DNA from: an uncultured Pseudomonadota bacterium
GTDB taxonomy: Bacteria > Pseudomonadota > Gammaproteobacteria > Methylococcales > Methylomonadaceae
Direction: 5' to 3'
NCBI GenBank assembly: GCA_903870545.1
Contig: CAIQDI010000007.1
Coordinates: 62,001-126,000 of the forward strand
Length of the DNA stretch: 64,000 nucleotides
A program made the position numbers and the translations under genes. Shown in pieces: positions 50,423 through 59,358 of this stretch; position 1 is the stretch's first letter, and every line of letters starts with the position of its first letter. The notes beneath the pieces are model-generated. The model was not told the origin of the DNA. It saw only the letters and a program-made list of their open reading frames with translations, and ran no database searches.

Positions 50423-53050
50423 ATGATTACCGCAACAGCTTCTCCAGCGACTACGCTACTTACAACCAATTTAACGCCCGCCATTGACAGTTCGATGACG
50501 GTATCGCCCACTGTCACGGGTGCGCCGGTACTTGAAGGTTTTTCAACGGCGTTGACTGCACAATTAAATCTGCTCGCGCAACCGTCGATGAACGTGGCAA
50601 TGTTAACCGCTCCAACACCGGCGATGCTTTCGGGGAGTGCAACGACGGCAACAATGACGGCACCCGTTGTTACAAGTGAGCTTGCGCCAACACTGACAAA
50701 TACTGCGCTGGAAATAATTGCGCCTACTTTGCCGCAAAATACGGTCAATGTAACGAATGCACAATTGATGACAATCGCCGAAAATACGCCCGTTACGACG
50801 GATGAAGCAACGATGAGCGCAAAAGATACTGCGATTTTATCGACGGTAACAGATACGCTTAAATTTATTACGGCGGGTGCTAAATTAGGCGATACGTTGC
50901 CCACGGCAAATTCGGCGATTCTGTCAGCACAAAAAAGTATGCAAGCAGCCACTCAACCCCAAACTCCTGTTGTGATGGCGGCGGCAATTGAAACGCCGGT
51001 TCTCACAACGCCCGCTCAATCCGTAGTTGCTCAATCACAAACGCCCGTTGTCATCGCTGCGTCAATTGAAACACCGGTGGTTACAACGCCCGTTCAAACA
51101 GCGGTTGCTCAACCACAAACACCGGTGGTCACAACGCTTGTTCAAACAGCGGTTGCTCAACCACAAACACCGGTGGTCATCGCTACGCCACTGGAAACAC
51201 CGGTTGTTACAACGCTTGTTCAAACAGCGGTTGCTCAACCACAAACACCGGTGGTCATCGCTACGCCACTGGAAACACCGGTTGTTACAACGCTTGTTCA
51301 AACAGCGGTTGCTCAACCACAAAAACCGGTGGTCACAACGCCGGTTCAAACAGCGGTTGCTCAACCACAAAAACCGGTGGTCATCGCTACGCCACTGAAA
51401 ACACCGGTGGTCACAACGCCGGTTCAAACAGCGGTTGCTCAACCACAAACACCGGTGGTCATCGCTGCACCAATTGAAACTCCGGTGGTCACAACGCTTG
51501 TTCAAACAGCGGTTGCTCAACCACAAAAACCGGTGGTCATCGCTGCGCCAATTGAAACTCCGGTGGTCACAACGCCGGTTCAAACAGCGGTTGCTCAACC
51601 ACAAACGTCGGTGGTCATCGCTGCGCGAATTGAAACTCCGGTGGTCACAACACCCATTCAAACAGCGGTTGCTCAACCACAAACACCGGTGGTCATCGCT
51701 GCACCACTGGAAACACCAGTTGCGACAATGCCCGTTCAAGCAGCCGCTCAACCGCAAACTCCTGTTGCAGCACCTGTTCAAACGCCTACAATTGAACCGA
51801 CAACATTAGTGCAAGTTGAAGCACAAAAAACACCCGTAAATTCTGTGGTAGCCGAACCGATTGCCGCGCCAATATCACAAAATGAAACGGTGCCAATTCA
51901 ACAAAACAATGCGGCACAAAAAACCGTGGCAACGATATCAACACCAGAAGAAGCCATCGCAATCGTAGAATCAACACCCGCCACAACGAATGCAACACCG
52001 CTGCTTACTAAAACTAAAAATATCAGTGTAAAAGAAATATCGAGCGATAGTATTTCGGCAGCTTCTGAACAAGATTCGCCCGCTGATAATCAAAATGCCG
52101 TGATAACTCAAATCATGCCAAACGCGATTATCGTGCCGCAAGTCGCCGCGCCAGCCACTTCAACTTCGGTTCAGCCTAAAATTGAAAACGTGGCAACGGA
52201 AACATCGAGCGACACCACCGCGCAAGATAAATTAACACTCACTTCCGCAAGCACCTTGTTAAAAGAAGCCGTTGCAAATCGCAGCAACACCAATGGCGAC
52301 GCGGCAAACAGCGGCAATAACGGCAGCGGAAATGCTCCGCAAAATACCGCGTTACTCGATAATACTACCGCTACCTCGTTAACCGATAGCAAACAAAGTG
52401 CGGCGGATTTAAAATCATTTGCCTCATTATTGACCGCTGAAAAAACCGATATTATTGGCGTAACGGCGACTGATAAAACCACGCCACAAGTGGTTACGGC
52501 GGCAGTCAATAAATTAGTACAAGATACCAAAACTGACGTTCCTGCGATGACGAAACCACTTTCGCATCCAGAATGGAATCAAGATTTAGGCGAACGCATT
52601 GTGTGGATGAATAATCGGGGCATTTCCAGCGCGGAAATTAGAATGAACCCCCAAAATATGGGGCCGATTACCGTGCGAATTGATATAAATCAAGATCAAG
52701 CGACGATTGCGTTTACGGCACAAAATAGCGATGTTCGCACGGCGTTAGAAGCCTCGATTCCTAAATTACGCGAAATGTTGAATTCACAACAACTGAATTT
52801 AGCGGATGTGAAAGTGTCGCAACAACCGTCTACAAGTGCAGATTCTGGGCGTTCGCAGCAACAAGCGACTCAAACGGCTGATGCGTCAACGAGCGGACAA
52901 AGCAACCGTCAAAATAATCCCGAACTAGACGCGCAAGGTAATCTTCGTCAGGTTAATGCGAGCGGAGACGAAATAATGGTGGATGAATTTGCGAATGGGC
53001 AAGTTCTCAATATGAACGGCACGAATGGTTTGTTGAGTGTTCACGCTTAA
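50423..53050 (+). CDS. fliK: Flagellar hook-length control protein FliK with long tandem-repeat ruler region
   Basis: Flg_hook domain: LGERIVWMNNRGISSAEIRMNPQNMGPITVRIDINQDQATIAFTAQNSDVRTALEASIPKLREML. Confidence 0.92.
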   Translation: MITATASPATTLLTTNLTPAIDSSMTVSPTVTGAPVLEGFSTALTAQLNLLAQPSMNVAMLTAPTPAMLSGSATTATMTAPVVTSELAPTLTNTALEIIAPTLPQNTVNVTNAQLMTIAENTPVTTDEATMSAKDTAILSTVTDTLKFITAGAKLGDTLPTANSAILSAQKSMQAATQPQTPVVMAAAIETPVLTTPAQSVVAQSQTPVVIAASIETPVVTTPVQTAVAQPQTPVVTTLVQTAVAQPQTPVVIATPLETPVVTTLVQTAVAQPQTPVVIATPLETPVVTTLVQTAVAQPQKPVVTTPVQTAVAQPQKPVVIATPLKTPVVTTPVQTAVAQPQTPVVIAAPIETPVVTTLVQTAVAQPQKPVVIAAPIETPVVTTPVQTAVAQPQTSVVIAARIETPVVTTPIQTAVAQPQTPVVIAAPLETPVATMPVQAAAQPQTPVAAPVQTPTIEPTTLVQVEAQKTPVNSVVAEPIAAPISQNETVPIQQNNAAQKTVATISTPEEAIAIVESTPATTNATPLLTKTKNISVKEISSDSISAASEQDSPADNQNAVITQIMPNAIIVPQVAAPATSTSVQPKIENVATETSSDTTAQDKLTLTSASTLLKEAVANRSNTNGDAANSGNNGSGNAPQNTALLDNTTATSLTDSKQSAADLKSFASLLTAEKTDIIGVTATDKTTPQVVTAAVNKLVQDTKTDVPAMTKPLSHPEWNQDLGERIVWMNNRGISSAEIRMNPQNMGPITVRIDINQDQATIAFTAQNSDVRTALEASIPKLREMLNSQQLNLADVKVSQQPSTSADSGRSQQQATQTADASTSGQSNRQNNPELDAQGNLRQVNASGDEIMVDEFANGQVLNMNGTNGLLSVHA
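50956..51765 (+). repeat. In-frame tandem repeats in fliK, 78-bp and 48-bp units
   Basis: Units VQTAVAQPQTPVVIA(T/A)P(L/I)ETPVVTT(L/P) (26 aa) and VQTAVAQPQ(T/K)PVVTT(L/P) (16 aa). Confidence 0.92.
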
Positions 53051-53198
53051 AAGTTGAAGTTGATAATTTGTTTTAAGTAGCGAAATCCCCGCCATTCAAG
53101 ACGGGGATGCAATTTTATGAATCTATCAATAATTTTTCACTTTTTTGCGAGTTGTTTTTTTCAGATGAAAATAAATTTTAATGCGTGAGTTAATAAAA

Positions 53199-53828
53199 TT
53201 AAAGCCGACTTTTCACTAAATCATAAATTTCTTGGCTAGCGATTTCCGCGCCATTCAAAATGGCGGTTAATTCGGCTAATTTTTCTTCGGCAAATTCGCG
53301 GTCTTTCAAACTCGCGGCGTTAATATAAACATTCAACGCGGCACTTTTTAACGCGGCATAACCTGACATCACCGCAACACCTGCGTCACTAATCACAGCG
53401 GAACTGCCTTTTTCAGCAGCACAACGACTTAACGCGATGACTTCCGCGCACGCTTTCGCACACGCTAACGGCACGTCAGTTGCGTCTTTCAAAACGGTTT
53501 GAATTGCCGCACTTCGCGCCACTTTTTCATCGTCCGTTTCTTTGGGTAGCGCGTATGTTGCCATTAAACGATTAAAAACATCTACATCCGCTTTAATCAT
53601 GCCAGTCAATGCTTCGCGCAACGTTTCCGATTGAGCTAATAACGCCCTCATTTCAGTTTCAACTTCGGCGTATTTTGGTTTGCCAATGGTTAAATTACAC
53701 ACCATGCTGGTCAACGCGGCGGCTTGTGCGCCCATTAACGCCGCTGCACTTCCACCGCCTGGTGTGGCGGATTTGCTGGCTAATGTATCAAGATAGTTTT
53801 GCAATGAATTGTCTTTGATTTCAGTCAT
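53199..53828 (-). CDS. fchA: Cyclodeaminase/cyclohydrolase family protein (FchA-like methenyl-THF cyclohydrolase)
   Basis: TPGGGSAAALMGAQAAALTSMVCNLTIGKPKYAEVE; CAEVIALSRCAAEKGSSAVISDAGVAVMSGYAALKSAALNVYIN. Confidence 0.85.
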   Translation of the reverse strand: MTEIKDNSLQNYLDTLASKSATPGGGSAAALMGAQAAALTSMVCNLTIGKPKYAEVETEMRALLAQSETLREALTGMIKADVDVFNRLMATYALPKETDDEKVARSAAIQTVLKDATDVPLACAKACAEVIALSRCAAEKGSSAVISDAGVAVMSGYAALKSAALNVYINAASLKDREFAEEKLAELTAILNGAEIASQEIYDLVKSRL

Positions 53829-53925
53829 TTTTTAAATTTTAGATAAAGTGAAAAGTGGGTCGAATCACAAAACTACGTCGAGTTTTGTTATCATTCAACG
53901 CCACATTATCGCAGAATCACACCTT

Positions 53926-54825
53926 ATGACTATTCCAAAAATCGCTATTTTCACCGACGACGCTGGCTGGCACGGTAAACAATTAGAACAAGCCTTTAAA
54001 AATCTAGGTTACGACAGCGTGTTCGTGTCGCTGACCGAATGCCGTTTTAATCTTGAAAATCAAGCGTTGCCCATTTTTATTCCCGAATTTGAAACCGAAT
54101 TGCCGGTCGCTGCCTTTGTGCGCGGCGTGCCAGGCGGTTCGTTGGAAGAAGTTATTTTATATTTGGATTTTTTGCACGCGCTGAAAATTATGGGCATTCC
54201 CGTTTATAACGATGCAAATGCCATTGAACGCAGCGTTGACAAAGCGATGACCAGTTTTTTATTACATCACGCAGGATTAAAAACGCCGTTGACGTGGGTG
54301 TTGCGTGATAGAGATGCCGCGTTGGCGGTGGTTAAAAATGAACTTTCGCAAGGTCATTTTGTGATCAGCAAACCGCTGTTTGGTTCGCAAGGTGAAGGTA
54401 TTCGGCGTATTGAAAAAATGACTGATTTACCGTGGTTGACCAGCAGTCACGGCGTGTACTATTTACAGCGTTTTGTGCCGAGTGCGGGCGAAGGCTGTTC
54501 AGATTATCGCGTGTTTGTGATGAATGGCGAAGTGATGGCAACCATGCGAAGACGTGGTAAATCATGGCTCAATAATGTCGCTAAAGGCGCGACGTGTGAA
54601 CGTATTGAACCTAATTCAGAAATGATTCACTTGGCGATTCAAGCAACGAAATTATTAAACATGGATTACGCCGGCGTGGATATTCTCGAAGACAGCGAGG
54701 GGAAATTAAACGTGATTGAAATTAACAGCGTTCCGGCTTGGAAAGGCTTGGAAAGCGTGTGTGACGTGACGATTGCGGAATTATTAGCGCAAGATTTAAT
54801 CAACCGATATTTAAAAACAACATGA
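53926..54825 (+). CDS. RimK-type ATP-grasp ligase of the H4MPT/fae cluster
   Basis: KPLFGSQGEGIRRI; YRVFVMNGEVMATMRR; AGVDILEDSEGKLNVIEINSVPAWKGLE. Confidence 0.85.
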   Translation: MTIPKIAIFTDDAGWHGKQLEQAFKNLGYDSVFVSLTECRFNLENQALPIFIPEFETELPVAAFVRGVPGGSLEEVILYLDFLHALKIMGIPVYNDANAIERSVDKAMTSFLLHHAGLKTPLTWVLRDRDAALAVVKNELSQGHFVISKPLFGSQGEGIRRIEKMTDLPWLTSSHGVYYLQRFVPSAGEGCSDYRVFVMNGEVMATMRRRGKSWLNNVAKGATCERIEPNSEMIHLAIQATKLLNMDYAGVDILEDSEGKLNVIEINSVPAWKGLESVCDVTIAELLAQDLINRYLKTT

Positions 54826-55667
54826 ATTTACCAAAATTAGCCGAACTTTATCGTCAAGCGTGTGAAGTGGAATTACAAGCCTTCAAACCAGGCAATGTCA
54901 GCGTTTATTCGGAAGGTCACAACATGACGGTGGTGGATTTTCGCCGCAGTGCCGAAGTGAGTGCGTTGCCACTTTGCGACGTAAATTATTCGTTGGGCGA
55001 AAAGATTTTTTATGCGACAAAAGCGACCCACGATGCGGTGGGATGCAACACGAATTTGGGTATTATTTTACTGTGTGCGCCTTTAATTCAGGCGGTACAG
55101 CGTTATCCGAACTTGAAATTACGCGAGGCATTGGCAGAAGTTTTAAAAAATACGACGGTTGATGACGCGACGTGGAGTTTTAAAGCGATTGCTTTAGCAT
55201 CGCCAGGCGGTTTAGGTGAAGTTGAAAATCAAGATGTAAATCAAAATGCGACCGTAACGCTGCAAGCCGCGATGCGTCTATCGTCGAGCAAAGATAGAAT
55301 TGCGTTACAATACGTTAGTGATTATAAAGATATTTTCGATTTAGGCGTTTTCAGTTATACTTGCGCCTTCAATCGGTGGGGTAAGCAGAATTGGGCAGCA
55401 GTTGCAGTTTATGCAGAGTTGTTGAGCCAATTTTCTGATAGTCATATCGAGAGAAAATTTGGGAGTCGGTACTCTGCAAGGGTAGCAACTATGATGCAAG
55501 AACTTAGCGATAAGTTACAAATCGTAAATGACCCTGAACAGGTTAAGCCGCTGCTCTATCAGATGGATACCGAGCTTAAATCACATGGTTTGAACCCTGG
55601 TACATCCGCTGATTTGACAGTGGCAACAGTGTTAACCGCATTTTTAGAATGTTCTCTCTGTAAGTAG
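54822..55667 (+). CDS. Triphosphoribosyl-dephospho-CoA synthase (CitG/MdcB)-like protein of the fae cluster
   Basis: ACEVELQAFKPGNVSVYSEGHNM; DAVGCNTNLGIILLCAPL; LASPGGLGEVENQDV; ATGA overlap with the ATP-grasp gene. Confidence 0.85.
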   Translation: MNLPKLAELYRQACEVELQAFKPGNVSVYSEGHNMTVVDFRRSAEVSALPLCDVNYSLGEKIFYATKATHDAVGCNTNLGIILLCAPLIQAVQRYPNLKLREALAEVLKNTTVDDATWSFKAIALASPGGLGEVENQDVNQNATVTLQAAMRLSSSKDRIALQYVSDYKDIFDLGVFSYTCAFNRWGKQNWAAVAVYAELLSQFSDSHIERKFGSRYSARVATMMQELSDKLQIVNDPEQVKPLLYQMDTELKSHGLNPGTSADLTVATVLTAFLECSLCK

Positions 55668-55745
55668 AGACAAACCTCGGAGACATGAGTAATGTCGATA
55701 GTAAATTCAGTTTTATCATTTTTTTGTTCAAAGGAGAAAAGCAAC

Positions 55746-56261
55746 ATGGCTAAAATCAATAACTTGCGCGTTGGTGAATCATTAGTAGGCGAAGGCAACG
55801 AAATCGCCCACATCGATTTAATTATTGGGCCTCGCGGTTCAGCGGCTGAAACCGCTTTCGCAACTGCTTTAACAAACAACAAAGACGGCTTTTCAACTTT
55901 GTTAGCTGTTGTTGCACCAAACTTGATGGTTAAACCAGCCACCATTTTGTTCAACAAAGTAACAATCAAAGGTTCTAAACAAGCTGTTCAAATGTTTGGC
56001 CCAGCACAACGTGCGGTTGCTATGGCGATTGCTGATTCTGTTGAAGATGGCACAATCCCAGCTGATGAAGCTGACGATTTGTTCATTTCTGTTGGCGTAT
56101 TCATTCACTGGATGGCTGAAGACGACACTAAAATCGAAGAATATAACTACAAAGCAACGAAAGAAGCTTTGGAACGCGCTATTGCTGGCACACCAACTGC
56201 GAAAGAAGTTGTTGCTGCGAAAAAAGAAGCAAAACACCCGTTTGCTGCAAACAGCGTTTAA
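55746..56261 (+). CDS. fae: Formaldehyde-activating enzyme
   Basis: [64 protein letters not shown]...; AAGGAG ribosome-binding site. Confidence 0.96.
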   Translation: MAKINNLRVGESLVGEGNEIAHIDLIIGPRGSAAETAFATALTNNKDGFSTLLAVVAPNLMVKPATILFNKVTIKGSKQAVQMFGPAQRAVAMAIADSVEDGTIPADEADDLFISVGVFIHWMAEDDTKIEEYNYKATKEALERAIAGTPTAKEVVAAKKEAKHPFAANSV

Positions 56262-56264
56262 TTA

Positions 56265-56288
56265 AAAAGCCCGTTTTCGGGTTTTTTT
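56265..56288 (+). terminator. Rho-independent terminator after fae
   Basis: AAAAAGCCCGTTTTCGGGTTTTTTT. Confidence 0.85.
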
Positions 56289-56329
56289 AAACACAAAAAA
56301 TACTTCAGCTTGCTGGGGTATTTTTTTGC

Positions 56330-57022
56330 TTATAATTTGGCAATATCCGCTTTTGTTATCGCGCCAGAATGTAACGCACTCGCCACTAAAACTTGCTCAA
56401 TTCTAATTATTTTAAGTTGTTCAATGTCGCTCATATTTCGCACGCCACCCGCTGCAATAAAATTTTTCTGCGGATAATTACGTTTAAATTGCGTCAACAA
56501 TTCAACATCCGCGCCTTGCAAACTTCCCACGCGATTCAACGTCATAACAATCACATCGTCCGACCAAAATTCAGTTTGCGTAAACAGCTTTTTTGCGCCA
56601 AGCCTTTCACTCGTCGCGCCATAATCCAGCGACAACACAAATCGTTTTTCAAAATCCGCCAGCTCGCCCAAATTATCGTCGGTAAAACATTCGCTGCCCA
56701 GCACGGGAAAATAATTGTGCGGGAATTTTTGCGCTCGTTGATAGCCCGCATCCACCCAAAACGTGATTTGCGGAAAATCATTTAACACTTTCCGAATGAG
56801 ATTATCGTTATCGCCCTGCCCTGTAATTGCATTTAAATCAGCAATATAAAACGTGTCGAAATCGCATATCGACAAAAAACCACGCAGCACAGAATACATA
56901 TCTGAATTCGGTGTGAGGACGCTTTTTATCGGTTGATAGCATTCACGTTGCCCTTGTTTCGCGTGAACGACAACGCCATTTTTTAAATCAATCACGGGAA
57001 TGGGTTTAATTTTATTCTCCAT
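56330..57022 (-). CDS. HisA-like TIM-barrel protein associated with fae
   Basis: IPVIDLKNGVVVHAKQGQRECYQPI; IAAGGVRNMSDIEQLKIIRIEQVLVASALHSGAIT. Confidence 0.85.
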   Translation of the reverse strand: MENKIKPIPVIDLKNGVVVHAKQGQRECYQPIKSVLTPNSDMYSVLRGFLSICDFDTFYIADLNAITGQGDNDNLIRKVLNDFPQITFWVDAGYQRAQKFPHNYFPVLGSECFTDDNLGELADFEKRFVLSLDYGATSERLGAKKLFTQTEFWSDDVIVMTLNRVGSLQGADVELLTQFKRNYPQKNFIAAGGVRNMSDIEQLKIIRIEQVLVASALHSGAITKADIAKL

Positions 57023-57078
57023 AAAAAAGGCAGCGAAACAAGTTCGCTGCCCATTAAGTCAATTAAAAAAATGTGAAA

Positions 57079-57495
57079 TTACATATAGATTTGTCTTTTT
57101 GAGATTTCTTCAAGCAGAAGTTTATGATTTAACTGCCCTGTAATGTTCACGACAGTAGGCATTAACATATTGATTCCTATATATTTGTAATCTATGGCGT
57201 TTACAGGATTCTTTTTGTCGTTGAATGTTGCCTTCCAAATCCAATTTACATCTGCCCAATGCTCTATCTTCCCAAGCTCATAATCAGGCTGGGTAAATTC
57301 TTTCACTATGAAACCAACGGCAATAACCCCGCATTGCTTATGGTAGAGCAAAACCAAGTCTTGCGCGTGAATTTGGTCAATTTGCGTCTTCGCCTCATAA
57401 TAAGCTGCAACTTTGTTTTGTCTAATCATGTATTCAAAACAATGTGAGCCATTATTTTCTGGTTTTTTGTTTGAATTAACTAACCATGCTTTCAT
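57079..57495 (-). CDS. EVE/PUA-like domain protein
   Basis: MKAWLVNSNKKPENNGSHCFEYMIRQNKVAAYY...ARDLVLLYH-like pattern (AQDLVLLYHKQCGVIAVGFIVKE). Confidence 0.5.
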   Translation of the reverse strand: MKAWLVNSNKKPENNGSHCFEYMIRQNKVAAYYEAKTQIDQIHAQDLVLLYHKQCGVIAVGFIVKEFTQPDYELGKIEHWADVNWIWKATFNDKKNPVNAIDYKYIGINMLMPTVVNITGQLNHKLLLEEISKRQIYM

Positions 57496-57528
57496 TTTCT
57501 ACTCCTAAAAATTATTGATAAATCATAA

Positions 57529-57556
57529 AAAAACGCCCCGATTTCTCGAGGCGTTC
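57529..57556 (-). terminator. Terminator downstream of glnA
   Basis: AAAAACGCCCCGATTTCTCGAGGCGTTCTT; T-tract on the minus-strand transcript. Confidence 0.75.
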
Positions 57557-57597
57557 TTATTTTTGTAAAACTTAAAACTACAAGTTTTTACAAGCTG

Positions 57598-57640
57598 TAA
57601 TACACATCGTATTCAACCTTTCTAAGCTGCCTATTCGGCA
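57598..57640 (-). pseudogene. Remnant of a second glnA C-terminus
   Basis: Minus strand reads ...RKVEYDVYYSL*, matching the true glnA end ...[11 protein letters not shown]. Confidence 0.6.
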
Positions 57641-57649
57641 GATAACTTG

Positions 57650-59059
57650 CTATAAACTGTAGTACATATCATATTCTACTGGATGTGTACTCATACGCAA
57701 GCGTGTGACTTCTTCCATTTTCAATTTAATGTAGCTGTCAATCACGTCGTTAGTAAACACGCCGCCTTGCGTCAAAAATTCACGATCTTTGTCCAACGCA
57801 TCTAAGGCTTGGTCGAAAGAATGACAAACTTGCGGGATGTTTTTTTCTTCTTCAGGCGGCAAGTCGTACAAATCTTTGTCCATCGCTTCACCTGGATGGA
57901 TTTTGTTTAAAATTCCATCTAAGCCCGCCATCATCATGGCAGAGAATGCCAAATAAGGGTTTGCTGTTGAGTCGGGGAAACGTACTTCGATGCGACGACC
58001 TTTTGGGTTGTTGACGAAAGGAATACGAATTGATGCTGAACGGTTACGCGCAGAATACGCCAACATTACTGGAGCTTCAAAACCAGGTACTAAACGTTTG
58101 TAGCTGTTTGTTGATGCGTTAGTAAATGCGTTTAAGGCTTTAGCGTGTTTGATGATGCCGCCGATGTAGAACAACGCAGTTTCAGACAAACCGCCGTACA
58201 AATCACCTGTGAACAGGTTTTTGCCGTCTTTGAATAATGATTGGTGAACGTGCATGCCGCTACCGTTGTCGCCGACCAAAGGTTTCGGCATAAAGGTTGC
58301 CGTTTTGCCGTAAGCGTGTGCGATGTTAGCGATAACGTATTTTAATTCTAAAACTTCGTCCGCTTTTTGAACCAAAGTGTTAAATTTAACGCCGATTTCA
58401 CACTGACCCGCCGTTGCCACTTCGTGATGATGCACTTCGGTGATTTGTCCCATTGCTTCTAATGTTTCGCACATGGCTGAACGCATATCTTGCAATGAAT
58501 CAACGGGCGGTACAGGGAAATAACCACCTTTCACACCAGGACGATGACCCACGTTACCATCGGCATATACTTTTTCAGAGTTCCAACCCGCTTCTTCAGA
58601 ATCGATTTTGTAGAACGTGCCGCTCATGTCTGAACCCCAACGCACGTCATCAAAAATGAAAAATTCATTTTCAGGGCCAAAAAATGCAGTGTCTGCAATG
58701 CCTGTTGATTGCAGATATTTTTCTGCCCGTTTTGCTAATGAACGGGGATCGCGTTCATAACCTTGCATATTGCGAGGTTCGATGATGTCACAACGCAAAA
58801 TCATCGTGGCTTGTTCAAAAAAGGGATCCATCACAGCGGTGGTGGGATCAGGCATTAAAATCATGTCAGATTCGTTGATGTGTTTCCAGCCCGCAATCGA
58901 CGAACCGTCAAACATATTACCTTCTTCAAAGGTATCTTCACTGATGGAATGGGCAGGGAAAGTAACGTGTTGTTCTTTGCCGCGCGTGTCACAAAAACGG
59001 AAATCAACGAATTTTACTTCATTGTCTTGAATCATTTTAAGTACGTTTGCTACTGACAT
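57650..59059 (-). CDS. glnA: Type I glutamine synthetase
   Basis: [63 protein letters not shown]. Confidence 0.96.
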   Translation of the reverse strand: MSVANVLKMIQDNEVKFVDFRFCDTRGKEQHVTFPAHSISEDTFEEGNMFDGSSIAGWKHINESDMILMPDPTTAVMDPFFEQATMILRCDIIEPRNMQGYERDPRSLAKRAEKYLQSTGIADTAFFGPENEFFIFDDVRWGSDMSGTFYKIDSEEAGWNSEKVYADGNVGHRPGVKGGYFPVPPVDSLQDMRSAMCETLEAMGQITEVHHHEVATAGQCEIGVKFNTLVQKADEVLELKYVIANIAHAYGKTATFMPKPLVGDNGSGMHVHQSLFKDGKNLFTGDLYGGLSETALFYIGGIIKHAKALNAFTNASTNSYKRLVPGFEAPVMLAYSARNRSASIRIPFVNNPKGRRIEVRFPDSTANPYLAFSAMMMAGLDGILNKIHPGEAMDKDLYDLPPEEEKNIPQVCHSFDQALDALDKDREFLTQGGVFTNDVIDSYIKLKMEEVTRLRMSTHPVEYDMYYSL

Positions 59060-59222
59060 TTAAAGCGTCTCCTAATTGAGATGAAAATGAAAAATCGGTG
59101 CGTTTACTCACAACCGGCGTAACGATACCATTTTTTTCAAATCTAGCCACTAAAAAAAATAACCCGCCGAACGGCGTGTTTTCTTGCATCATGCACTTAA
59201 ATTAAACACAAAACCGCTACAT

Positions 59223-59239
59223 TGCGTCATTGTGGTGCA
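59223..59239 (+). promoter_or_regulatory. Candidate NtrC binding site
   Basis: TGCGTCATTGTGGTGCA, close to TGCACC-N5-GGTGCA. Confidence 0.45.
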
Positions 59240-59301
59240 AATCACATCGCCAGCCGCGAATGCAAATCGCCAACTAATTGTTTTTGTGGTTTTTTTGTTA
59301 C

Positions 59302-59317
59302 TGGCACAATACCTGCA
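59302..59317 (+). promoter_or_regulatory. Predicted sigma-54 promoter of the porin/amtB operon
   Basis: TGGCACAATACCTGCA; GG-N10-GC. Confidence 0.7.
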
Positions 59318-59358
59318 TTTTTAATGTTATACATTCACATAAACTGGAAGTCTTATTT

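Noticed and set aside
50284-50952. 222-aa minus-strand ORF antisense to fliJ/fliK
   Set aside because: Mirror ORF caused by codon bias of Ala/Thr/Val-rich fliK; fliK frame is clearly the coding one.
51062-51781. 239-aa minus-strand ORF and 123/124-aa plus-frame ORFs over the fliK repeats
   Set aside because: Products of the periodic fliK repeat being open in several frames; low-complexity translations (CLNRRCDHR...) with no independent signal.
59223-59253. Possible sigma-54 site for glnA on the minus strand (TGGCGATGTGATTTGCA)
   Set aside because: GG to GC spacing is 11 rather than the strict 10; not supported as a canonical -24/-12 promoter.
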